Positions 1-5,467 of a stretch of DNA of 5,553 nucleotides are shown one piece after another. The notes under the pieces are model-generated. The model was given only the letters and a program-made list of their open reading frames with translations. It did not search any database and had not been told where the DNA came from. The position numbers and the translations under genes were made by a program. The stretch's first letter is position 1. Each line of letters begins with the position of its first letter. The stretch comes from Oscillospiraceae bacterium. GTDB taxonomy: Bacteria > Bacillota > Clostridia > Oscillospirales > Ruminococcaceae. Location of the stretch: positions 1 through 5,553 of the forward strand of contig JAHZHS010000134.1 in NCBI GenBank assembly GCA_019420135.1, read 5' to 3'.

Positions 1-552
1 CGGGCTGGCGCAAAAAGCGATGCCGGGCAGCCGGATCCACACGCATCCAATCCAAATCCCGCTGCGGCTGAGACAAGTACGGAGAGTCCTGCATCGTCCC
101 AGGCATCTCCTCACGAACCGCCGCCCGATGAGGTGGACCGCTTGTATGACAATATCATGAATGATCCCTTGAAATATGTGCGCCGCCTCACCCGGTGGGC
201 CAAAGGGCCGGGCAAGATTCTGCTGGAACATCTCAAAGTGCGCAAGGTCAGGATTGTCTGGACGGTGACCGCCGGAGACGCCGCTGCAACGGCGATTGCC
301 TACGGGGCTTTGGCAGGTACCTGCAATACGGCCTGGGCTATTCTGGAGGATCTGGTGGATGTCCGGGCAGAGGAACTTCGTCTGGAGGCGGACTTTACCG
401 GAGAACACAAGAAGGAGCGCTGTTTCTCTTGCCAAATCGCAGCAAGAATGTATATAATAGTAGCATCGGTAATTTTGACGGTTATGCGAAATGCCGGCCG
501 CCGCGGCAAAACAGGCAAAAAGCGGCGTGCAAAGACTATGACTGCTGTCTGA
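1..552 (+). CDS. DUF2953 domain protein, 5' end missing
   Basis: The reading frame is open from base 1 to the TGA at 550-552, so the window holds the C-terminal 183 residues of a longer protein; the first in-frame GTG (133) lies inside it and is not a credible start. Visible residues 6-44 are a Ser/Pro/Ala/Glu-rich, probably disordered linker. Residues about 80-135 carry the family-like core: a beta-type stretch VRIVWTVTAGDAAATAIAYG (83-102), then a helical part through ALAGTCNTAWAI. This W..G.GDAA.T...YG pattern is what I recognise as DUF2953, a family of membrane-associated proteins of unknown function found next to ytfJ in Firmicutes. A hydrophobic stretch (MYIIVASVILTVM, 150-162) is followed by a strongly basic tail. 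The next gene starts 61 bases downstream, is GerW-like, and probably belongs to the same operon. Family assignment is from pattern recognition; the molecular role is unknown. Confidence 0.75.
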   Translation, partial: RAGAKSDAGQPDPHASNPNPAAAETSTESPASSQASPHEPPPDEVDRLYDNIMNDPLKYVRRLTRWAKGPGKILLEHLKVRKVRIVWTVTAGDAAATAIAYGALAGTCNTAWAILEDLVDVRAEELRLEADFTGEHKKERCFSCQIAARMYIIVASVILTVMRNAGRRGKTGKKRRAKTMTAV

Positions 553-600
553 TTCAAGGCGGCGGGTTCTGTAAAACCTGTACCGTAACCGTTGTTTGAA

Positions 601-606
601 GGAGGA
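601..606 (+). promoter_or_regulatory. ribosome binding site deciding the ytfJ start
   Basis: GGAGGA ends 7 bases before the ATG at 614. A longer reading frame from the TTG at 596 would place this Shine-Dalgarno sequence inside the coding region, so 614 is chosen as the start. Confidence 0.8.
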
Positions 607-613
607 ACCTTTT

Positions 614-1018
614 ATGGCTGAACATCCGGTTCAGGGGCTGATGGGAGCTACCGTAGAAAAAATCCGTGAGATGGCAGACGCCAACACCATTATCGGTTCG
701 CCGATCACATTGGATGGAAGCACTACGATCATCCCGGTTTCCAAAGTCACTCTCGGCTTTGCCTCCGGCGGGTCCGACGTGGGGGCAAAATCGACCAAGG
801 AGATGTTCGGCGGCGGCTCAGGAGCAGGCGTTTCTATTACGCCCATTGCCTTCCTGGTTGTCAAGGACGGCACGGTCCGTACTGTGCAGCTGGCCGAGCA
901 TGTATCACCCATCGACAATGCCATCAATGCACTGCCGGAGCTGGTGGACAAGCTGGCTGCTCTTGTAAAAAAGGACAATGCCGAGAAGAAAGAAGAAGCA
1001 GAGACGGCAGAGGAATAA
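614..1018 (+). CDS. ytfJ: GerW family sporulation protein (YtfJ)
   Basis: This encodes 134 residues from ATG at 614, set by the GGAGGA at 601-606. The N-terminus is a short helix (HPVQGLMGATVEKIREMAD) followed by GSPITLDGSTTIIPVSKVTLGF (residues 29-49). A Gly-rich segment, EMFGGGSGAGVSITPIAFLVV (63-83), precedes a beta-rich end and an amphipathic/charged C-terminal helix (about 104-134, Lys/Glu rich). The GSP...G.TIIPVSKV...FGGGSGAG....P.AFLV pattern and the size match the YtfJ/GerW family. In Bacillus, members are forespore-expressed proteins linked to spore germination; homologues also occur in Clostridia not known to sporulate. No signal peptide is seen. It sits between the DUF2953 gene and rluB, a conserved clostridial order. 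Presence of this gene alone does not prove that the organism forms spores. Confidence 0.92.
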   Translation: MAEHPVQGLMGATVEKIREMADANTIIGSPITLDGSTTIIPVSKVTLGFASGGSDVGAKSTKEMFGGGSGAGVSITPIAFLVVKDGTVRTVQLAEHVSPIDNAINALPELVDKLAALVKKDNAEKKEEAETAEE

Positions 1019-1042
1019 TTTGCCGCGCAATACACGGAACGA

Positions 1043-1085
1043 GCGGGCGCGGCCCGGCTGTGCAGGCCGGACGCTGCCCGCTTTT
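1043..1085 (+). terminator. GC-rich intergenic hairpin with short T-run (weak terminator or attenuator)
   Basis: GCGGGC (1043-1048) pairs with GCCCGC (1076-1081). The stem continues inward through GCG/CGC and CCGGC/GCCGG, with small internal mismatches, to a short loop around TGTGCA. The stem is followed by TTTT (1082-1085) and then CC. It lies between the ytfJ stop and the rluB Shine-Dalgarno sequence. The T-run is short and interrupted, so partial termination, or mRNA end protection within a continuing operon, is as likely as full termination. Confidence 0.5.
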
Positions 1086-1108
1086 CCTGTCAGGAGGAAT
1101 TCTATACC

Positions 1109-1897
1109 ATGGCACAACAACGTATCCAGAAAGTCCTGTCCGATCAGGGATATTGCTCCCGCCGCGCCGCAGAAGAGCTGATCGCCGAAGGACGCGTCAA
1201 GGTCAACGGACATCCCGTCGGCCTCGGTGACAAAATGGACCCGGATTTTGATAAAGTATCGGTGGACGGCAAGAACCTGCGCATTGTACGCAAGCGTCAG
1301 TACATCTATCTGATGCTCCACAAACCACGGGGATACATTACCACGGCATCTGATGAGCGCGGCCGCAAGACGGTTATGGATCTTTTGACCGATGTGCCCC
1401 GCCGTGTTTATCCGGTGGGGCGTCTTGACAAGGACAGCGAGGGCCTTTTGCTCTTGACGGACGATGGAGCTTTTGCCAATCTGCTGACGCATCCGTCGGG
1501 TGGAGTGAGCAAGCTCTATCGCGTCACGGTCCGTCCCCGCGCCACCGAACAGCAGGTTGTGGAGATGTCCTCGGGTGTAGTGCTGGATGATGGGGTCCGC
1601 ACCGCCCCCGCGGTGATCCATGTGGTCACCGATGAGCCGGGCCGCACTGTGCTGGAGATCACCCTGCATGAGGGACGTAACCGTCAGATCCGCCGCATGT
1701 GTGAGGCGGTGGGGCTAGAAGTGGTACGCCTCAAGCGCAGCGCCGAAGGCCCGGTCAAGCTGGGAATGCTGCAGCCGGGGCAGTATCGGGAATTGAAAAA
1801 ATCCGAGGTTTCCGCCCTGCGAGCCGCCGCCAAGCAGGGAAAGGGGACCGCACCGAAGCCGGACAGCGGTCGGAAAGGACCCTTTCCACGCAAGTGA
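1109..1897 (+). CDS. rluB: pseudouridine synthase, RsuA/RluB family
   Basis: This 262-residue protein isomerises a uridine to pseudouridine in ribosomal RNA; RluB acts on 23S rRNA helix 89 in E. coli. An S4 RNA-binding domain spans residues 4 to about 50, with SDQGYCSRRAAEELIAEGRV (11-30) typical of it. The catalytic domain follows. Motif YPVGRLDKDSEGLLLLT (101-117) holds the catalytic aspartate, D107, and the family signature EGRNRQIRRM spans 188-197. Residues about 228-262 form a basic, low-complexity tail rich in Lys/Ala/Pro/Gly, presumably for RNA contact. The ATG at 1109 has AGGAGG at 1092-1097, 11 bases upstream. Length is normal for the family. Placement downstream of ytfJ fits the clostridial scpAB-DUF2953-ytfJ-rluB neighbourhood, although scpAB lie outside this window. 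The exact rRNA target (RluB versus RsuA/RluE/RluF type) cannot be told from sequence alone; the family itself is secure. Confidence 0.93.
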   Translation: MAQQRIQKVLSDQGYCSRRAAEELIAEGRVKVNGHPVGLGDKMDPDFDKVSVDGKNLRIVRKRQYIYLMLHKPRGYITTASDERGRKTVMDLLTDVPRRVYPVGRLDKDSEGLLLLTDDGAFANLLTHPSGGVSKLYRVTVRPRATEQQVVEMSSGVVLDDGVRTAPAVIHVVTDEPGRTVLEITLHEGRNRQIRRMCEAVGLEVVRLKRSAEGPVKLGMLQPGQYRELKKSEVSALRAAAKQGKGTAPKPDSGRKGPFPRK

Positions 1898-1959
1898 AAA
1901 TCCCTGTTTGGGGTCAACTTCTGTCACGCAAGCCAAAAAAACTTATACACCGTGCACAA

Positions 1960-1972
1960 TTTTGTAACAAAA
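1960..1972. promoter_or_regulatory. palindrome upstream of the -35 box, possible operator
   Basis: TTTTGT and ACAAAA form a perfect 6-bp inverted repeat around one central base. It ends four bases before the proposed -35 hexamer at 1977. The outer bases GTGC (1952-1955) and GCAC (1973-1976) are also complementary, with a 4-base insertion on the left side. The site lies in the AT-rich gap (1898-2061), the only intergenic stretch of this base composition in the window. A regulator site is inferred from position and symmetry; no specific regulator is recognised. Confidence 0.35.
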
Positions 1973-1976
1973 GCAC

Positions 1977-2005
1977 TTGTTTGGTGAAAATTTAAGTAGT
2001 ATAAT
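1977..2005 (+). promoter_or_regulatory. sigma-A-like promoter of the carboxyltransferase unit
   Basis: The -10 hexamer TATAAT (2000-2005) is a perfect consensus match. Exactly 17 bases upstream lies TTGTTT (1977-1982), which matches TTGACA at its first three positions. Transcription would start near 2012, giving a leader of about 50 bases before the ATG at 2062. The flanks are AT-rich, with an A-tract at 1935-1941 upstream. A short symmetric sequence, GTATA-ATC-TATAC (1999-2011), overlaps the -10 box and the expected start site. Confidence 0.7.
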
Positions 2006-2061
2006 CTATACATATGGCATAACGCAACCATCTTGCGATATCACAACAGGGAGGTTCATAT

Positions 2062-3384
2062 ATGGCAGCAAAAAAGGCGGGCAAGGAACAGATCCTTGCA
2101 CATTTTTTTGACGACGGTGTCTATACGCCGCTGTTTCAGGAAGGTGCCGTGAGCGCTGCTTACGGCTGCGCCAACGGTCAGACCGCATATGTGGTTTGCC
2201 AGGACGGCAGCCCGCTCGGTGTGGACGACATCAACAAGACCATCCGCGTTCTGGAAATGGCCGCGGAGACCGGCAATCCGGTGGTGACATTCTATGATTC
2301 CACCGGCGCAAAGCTGGACGGCGGTCTGAATCTTCTGACCGCCAATGCCAAACTGATGGGCGAGATTTCGCGCATCTCCGGCGTTGTCCCTCAGATCGCG
2401 GTGGTGACAGGCGTGTGCGCGGGCACTTCCGCAATTCATGCCGCCGCTGCGGATCTCTGCATTGTCTCCAAGGATGCGGAGCTGTTCCTGACGGCTCCCT
2501 TTAACAGTGATGACAAGGTTGCCGATGCAGGCAGCGAAGCTTTTGCCGCCCGCGCCGGTGTGGAGGCAGTGCATGCAAAGGATGCCGAGGATGCCGCCAA
2601 GCAGGCGGCCGCTCTGGTTGGCATGCTGCCGGGGAACAATCTGGCCGGTCCTGCTGTGTTTGATTTTGCAGCACCCAAAGCCGCTCTCAATCTTGCCAAG
2701 TATGACCCGAAGCAGGCGGCAGAGTCCATCGCCGATGAGGGCAGCCTGGTGGAGCTGTACGCTGGCTACGGCGCCAACGTCTATACCGCACTGGGCACCA
2801 TCAACGGCATGACGGCAGGCCTGATGGCCACCGCCAAGGAGGGCCTTGATCACCGCTGCACGGCCAAGGCGGCCCGTTTTGTGCGCATGTGCGATGCCTA
2901 CAGCATTCCCGTGGTGACCGTCGTCAACACCGACGGCTTCGTCAAGAGCGAGTCCGACGACCAGGCCGGCGGTATCCGTCAGGCGGCCCGCATGGCCGGC
3001 GTTTATGCCGAAGCCACAACGGTTAAGGTTGCGGTTTTGGCCGGGGAGGCAGTCGGCCCTGTGTACACCGTTTTTGCTGCTCCCGCCGACTGGCGCATCG
3101 CCGTGGACGGCTGTACCGTTGCGCCGCTGGCGCCTGAAGCGGCAGTGAGCGTTCTGTACAAGGATGAGATCTACGCTTCCGATAACATTACCAAGGCTAC
3201 CCAGGATAAGGCTGCTGCATATCGCAGCGAACAGTGCTCCGCCAAGGCGGCAGCAGCTGCCGGAGCGGCAGATACTGAGACTGCAGCTGCCAATGTCCGC
3301 AATGCAGTTGCACAGGCACTGGATATGCTGGCGACGAAACGCGCAGTCCGCCTGTCCAAGAAGCACGGCAATATTGCGCTTTGA
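2062..3384 (+). CDS. biotin-dependent carboxyltransferase subunit, 12S/MmdA-like, short and divergent
   Basis: This 440-residue protein is expected to move a carboxyl group between carboxybiotin and an acyl-CoA in the cytoplasm. It has two crotonase-fold halves, roughly residues 25-200 and 225-400. Family landmarks are YDSTGAKLDGG (78-88, normally SGGAR..EG), TGVCAGTSA (116-124, normally G.CAGGA), LFLTAPF (141-147), the second-half motif VVTVVNTDGFVKSES (284-298), and the family-typical C-terminus LATKRAVRLSKKHGNIAL (423-440). PccB/MmdA proteins usually have about 510 residues; this one lacks much of the N-terminal leader. Both active-site glycine motifs are altered: AGG is AGT at 120-122, and the YGGAY-type motif is VGPVY at 331-335. 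An Ala-rich helical stretch (about 393-412) precedes the C-terminus. Start: ATG at 2062 with GGGAGG at 2049-2054. It is first in a unit with a biotin carrier and a 5S-type subunit. Family confident; substrate unknown. Symbol withheld because mmdA function is not shown. Confidence 0.85.
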   Translation: MAAKKAGKEQILAHFFDDGVYTPLFQEGAVSAAYGCANGQTAYVVCQDGSPLGVDDINKTIRVLEMAAETGNPVVTFYDSTGAKLDGGLNLLTANAKLMGEISRISGVVPQIAVVTGVCAGTSAIHAAAADLCIVSKDAELFLTAPFNSDDKVADAGSEAFAARAGVEAVHAKDAEDAAKQAAALVGMLPGNNLAGPAVFDFAAPKAALNLAKYDPKQAAESIADEGSLVELYAGYGANVYTALGTINGMTAGLMATAKEGLDHRCTAKAARFVRMCDAYSIPVVTVVNTDGFVKSESDDQAGGIRQAARMAGVYAEATTVKVAVLAGEAVGPVYTVFAAPADWRIAVDGCTVAPLAPEAAVSVLYKDEIYASDNITKATQDKAAAYRSEQCSAKAAAAAGAADTETAAANVRNAVAQALDMLATKRAVRLSKKHGNIAL

Positions 3385-3422
3385 TATCGGAGACTTCTGA
3401 ATTTTGAAGGAGGATTACCCCT

Positions 3423-3803
3423 ATGAAAAACCTTACCGTCACTGTAAACGGCGTTGCTTATCAGGTCACTGTTGAAGAGAACACCGGCGCTCCCGTTGCC
3501 CCCGCCGCAGCTCCTGCTGCGCCTGCCGCTCCGGCTGCTCCGGCGCCTGCCGCAGCCCCCGCGCCTGCTGCCCCTCAGGGCGCTGCCGGTGCCGTTACCG
3601 TTGCTGCTCCTATGCCGGGCAACATCCTCGATGTCCGCGTCAAGCCGGGCGATTCCGTCAAGGCCGGCTCCGTCATGATGATTCTGGAAGCCATGAAAAT
3701 GGAAAATGAGATTTCCGCACCCCAGGACGGCACCATTGCCACCGTCAACGTCCGCAAGGGCGATACCGTCAGCTCCGGCGATCTGCTGGTCACCATGAAC
3801 TGA
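3423..3803 (+). CDS. biotin carboxyl carrier protein (biotin/lipoyl attachment domain)
   Basis: This 126-residue protein carries the covalently bound biotin that shuttles CO2 between the two carboxyltransferase subunits encoded on either side. Residues 1-20 (MKNLTVTVNGVAYQVTVEEN) are the short beta-strand start typical of 1.3S/gamma-type carriers. Residues 23-56 form a flexible linker made almost only of Ala and Pro. The biotinyl domain covers about 57-126, with PMPGNILDVRVKPGDSVKAG (63-82) and the attachment motif EAMKMEN (89-95), where Lys92 is the biotinylated residue. The length is close to the 123-residue 1.3S subunit of propionibacterial transcarboxylase; decarboxylase carriers (MmdC, GcdC) are similar. 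Start: ATG at 3423 with AAGGAGGA at 3407-3414. It begins 38 bases after the upstream stop, so it is clearly co-transcribed. Biotinylation must come from a BirA-type ligase encoded elsewhere. Confidence 0.95.
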   Translation: MKNLTVTVNGVAYQVTVEENTGAPVAPAAAPAAPAAPAAPAPAAAPAPAAPQGAAGAVTVAAPMPGNILDVRVKPGDSVKAGSVMMILEAMKMENEISAPQDGTIATVNVRKGDTVSSGDLLVTMN

Positions 3804-3826
3804 GAGAACGCAACATATGAGATGTG

Positions 3827-3839
3827 ACCGCTAAGCGGT
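3827..3839 (+). promoter_or_regulatory. small hairpin just upstream of the oadA ribosome binding site
   Basis: ACCGCT and AGCGGT form a perfect 6-bp inverted repeat around one base, which folds most readily as a 5-bp stem with a TAA loop. It lies in the 56-base gap between the biotin carrier and oadA, seven bases before the GAGGTGA. There is no T-run, so it is not a terminator. A role in tuning translation or mRNA processing between subunits is only inferred. Confidence 0.4.
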
Positions 3840-3846
3840 TCAAAAC

Positions 3847-3853
3847 GAGGTGA
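3847..3853 (+). promoter_or_regulatory. ribosome binding site supporting a TTG start for oadA
   Basis: GAGGTGA ends 6 bases before the TTG at 3860. The family-typical N-terminus (AKKPIKITEVVLRDAHQS) begins directly after this codon, and no in-frame ATG lies before Met25, inside the conserved region. TTG is therefore the likely start. Confidence 0.75.
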
Positions 3854-3859
3854 ACGAAA

Positions 3860-5263
3860 TTGGCTAAGAAACCGATAAAGATTACCGAAGTTGTGCTTCG
3901 CGACGCGCACCAGTCTTTGCTGGCGACTCGTATGACGATGGATGAGATGCGTCCCATTCTGCCTGAGATGGACAAGATTCCGTACTTCTCCGTGGAGTGC
4001 TGGGGCGGCGCAACATTCGACTCTTGCATCCGCTTCCTGGACGAGGATCCCTGGGAGCGTCTGCGCATCCTGCGCAAGGAACTGCCTCACCAGAAACTGC
4101 AGATGCTCTTCCGCGGCCAGAATATGCTGGGCTATCGTCCCTATGCAGACGACGCGGTGGAGTACTTCGTGCAGAAATCCGTTGCCAACGGCATCGACGT
4201 CATCCGTATTTTTGATGCGCTGAATGATCCGCGCAACCTGCAGACCGCCATCAAGGCTGCCAACAAGGAAGGGGCCCATGTCCAGGCTTGCATCAGCTAC
4301 ACGCTGAGCCCGGTCCACAACAATGAGTACTTTGCCCAGTATGCCAAGACCCTGGAGGAGATGGGAGCCAACTCCATCTGCATCAAGGATATGGCCGGCC
4401 TGCTCAAGCCGTATACCTGCTACGACCTCGTCAAGAAGCTGAAGGAAACCGTCAGCATTCCTATCGATATCCACAGCCATTACACGGCAGGCCTTGCTTC
4501 CATGTCCATCCTCAAGGGCATTGAAGCTGGTGCCGATATCGTGGACACCGCCATGAGCCCTCTGGCATTGGGTACCTCCCATATGCCCACTGAGAGTCTG
4601 GTTGCTGCCCTGCAGGGAACCGATTACGATACCGGTCTCGATCTCGGCCAGCTGAATGTCGTCCGCGCATATTTTGCCAAGCTGCGTGAGAAGTACATTG
4701 CCAACGGCCAGATCAGTCCCAAGAGCCTGGGCGTTGATGCCAATACGCTGCTCTATCAGGTTCCGGGCGGTATGTTCTCCAACATGCTAAAACAGCTCAA
4801 GGATGCCGGCAAGGAGGACAAGCTGGATGAAGTGCTGAAGGAAATCCCGCGCGTCCGTGAGGATGCCGGTTATCCGCCGCTGGTCACCCCGACCAGCCAG
4901 ATCGTCGGTACCCAGGCTGTCTTCAATGTCATTTTGGGTGAGCGCTACAAAATGGTCACCAAGGAATTCAAGGGCCTGGTCCATGGTGATTACGGCAAGA
5001 CCCCCGCTCCCATCAAGCCCGAATTCCAGGCCATGATCCTCAAGGGTGAGAAGCCTATTACCTGCCGTTTTGCAGATACGCTGGAGCCCGAGATGGACAA
5101 GCTGAAGGCTGAGGCTGCCAAGTATGCCATCCAGGAAGAGGATGTCCTGACTTATGCGATGTTCCCGCAGGTTGCGCCCAAGTTCTTTGAGAAGCGCAAT
5201 GCTCGCCTTCAGGGTGTGGATGCCCTGCATGCCGACTACGAGAACAAGAGCCATCCTGTCTGA
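3860..5263 (+). CDS. oadA: oxaloacetate/pyruvate carboxyltransferase subunit (OadA / transcarboxylase 5S type)
   Basis: This 467-residue protein carries the carboxyltransferase that exchanges CO2 between oxaloacetate/pyruvate and biotin. It is an HMG-CoA-lyase-like TIM barrel (about residues 5-300) followed by the conserved PYC/OADA domain (about 300-467). Visible active-site motifs are RDAHQS (14-19, metal ligand D15), WGGATFD (48-54), FRGQN (84-88), IRIFDALND (115-123), IKDMAG (175-180, Lys176 at the position of the carboxylated lysine), and DIHSHYTAG (203-211, metal ligands H205 and H207). A further barrel motif, DTAMSPLALGTSHMPTES, spans 229-246. All expected catalytic residues are present, so it should be active. 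There is no C-terminal biotinyl domain; the carrier encoded 56 bases upstream supplies biotin. Translation probably starts at TTG 3860. Length is within the usual range for biotin-less OadA/5S proteins. No OadB-type sodium pump gene follows; a terminator does. Transcarboxylase 5S, decarboxylase alpha and split pyruvate carboxylase are all possible roles. Confidence 0.93.
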   Translation: MAKKPIKITEVVLRDAHQSLLATRMTMDEMRPILPEMDKIPYFSVECWGGATFDSCIRFLDEDPWERLRILRKELPHQKLQMLFRGQNMLGYRPYADDAVEYFVQKSVANGIDVIRIFDALNDPRNLQTAIKAANKEGAHVQACISYTLSPVHNNEYFAQYAKTLEEMGANSICIKDMAGLLKPYTCYDLVKKLKETVSIPIDIHSHYTAGLASMSILKGIEAGADIVDTAMSPLALGTSHMPTESLVAALQGTDYDTGLDLGQLNVVRAYFAKLREKYIANGQISPKSLGVDANTLLYQVPGGMFSNMLKQLKDAGKEDKLDEVLKEIPRVREDAGYPPLVTPTSQIVGTQAVFNVILGERYKMVTKEFKGLVHGDYGKTPAPIKPEFQAMILKGEKPITCRFADTLEPEMDKLKAEAAKYAIQEEDVLTYAMFPQVAPKFFEKRNARLQGVDALHADYENKSHPV

Positions 5264-5291
5264 TTGCCCGTAATATTTTGATACGCAATAG

Positions 5292-5311
5292 GTGTCGGTA
5301 GTTACCGACAC
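5292..5311. repeat. perfect inverted repeat (9-bp arms) ahead of the terminator
   Basis: GTGTCGGTA (5292-5300) and TACCGACAC (5303-5311) are perfectly complementary around a GT centre. In RNA this would form a stem with a small AGTT loop. It sits 28 bases after the oadA stop and four bases before the terminator. There is no T-run after it. It could be an mRNA 3'-end stabiliser or a protein binding site. Confidence 0.6.
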
Positions 5312-5315
5312 AGGA

Positions 5316-5353
5316 AAAGCCCTCCCGGAATAAATTCCGGGAGGGCTTTATTT
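5316..5353. terminator. strong intrinsic terminator, probably bidirectional
   Basis: GCCCTCCCGGAA (5319-5330) pairs perfectly over 12 bp with TTCCGGGAGGGC (5335-5346) around a TAAA loop. A-run 5315-5318 precedes the stem and TTTATTT (5347-5353) follows it. On the + strand this closes the three-gene carboxyltransferase unit. Read on the minus strand, the stem is followed by TTTTCC, so it can also stop a convergent transcript from the right. Confidence 0.9.
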
Positions 5354-5398
5354 GTCTCACACAAGCATCTTGCTGCAAAAACCAGCCATGAGAAAAGC

Positions 5399-5442
5399 GC
5401 TGAAGGGCGGGGAAGAACTTTTCCGGAGAGTACCCTTCCAGC
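5399..5442 (-). terminator. possible terminator hairpin of the convergent minus-strand gene
   Basis: GCTGAAGGG (5399-5407) is complementary to CCCTTCCAGC (5433-5442) with one bulged base. The loop region contains a smaller GGAAG/TTTCC hairpin (5411-5424). On the minus strand the stem is followed after GC by TTTTCTC (5397 downward). It lies 25 bases past the proposed minus-strand stop codon. The large loop makes it a weak call. Confidence 0.3.
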
Positions 5443-5467
5443 AGCGAACATTCCGGCCAAAAAGCTT

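Noticed and set aside
596..613. Upstream TTG start for ytfJ, adding six residues
   Set aside because: It would put the Shine-Dalgarno sequence inside the gene. The ATG at 614 has correct spacing and the family-like N-terminus.
905..1669. 254-residue open frame on the minus strand across ytfJ and rluB
   Set aside because: It overlaps two well-supported genes on the other strand, has no recognisable motif, and has no clear ribosome binding site fitting its start.
1872..1887. GGAAAGG-AC-CCTTTCC inverted repeat as the rluB terminator
   Set aside because: It lies inside the last codons of rluB and has no T-run after it. No convincing terminator was found between rluB and the promoter at 1977.
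2023..2037. CGCAA-CCATC-TTGCG in the leader as a riboswitch or attenuator
   Set aside because: It is a 5-bp stem only, with no T-run, no alternative structure and no conserved riboswitch core in the roughly 50-base leader.
2056..3366. 436-residue open frame on the minus strand opposite the carboxyltransferase gene
   Set aside because: It mirrors the real gene almost end to end and has a Cys/His/Arg-rich, repetitive composition with no family motif. It arises because GC-rich codon choice leaves few stops on the opposite strand.
3489..3590. GC-rich repetitive DNA in the biotin carrier gene as a tandem repeat or mobile element
   Set aside because: It encodes the Ala/Pro linker expected in carrier proteins. 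The repeats are irregular at the DNA level and explained by the protein sequence.
3575..4582. 335-residue open frame on the minus strand across the biotin carrier and oadA
   Set aside because: It is antisense to two strongly identified genes and crosses their boundary; it is a compositional shadow.
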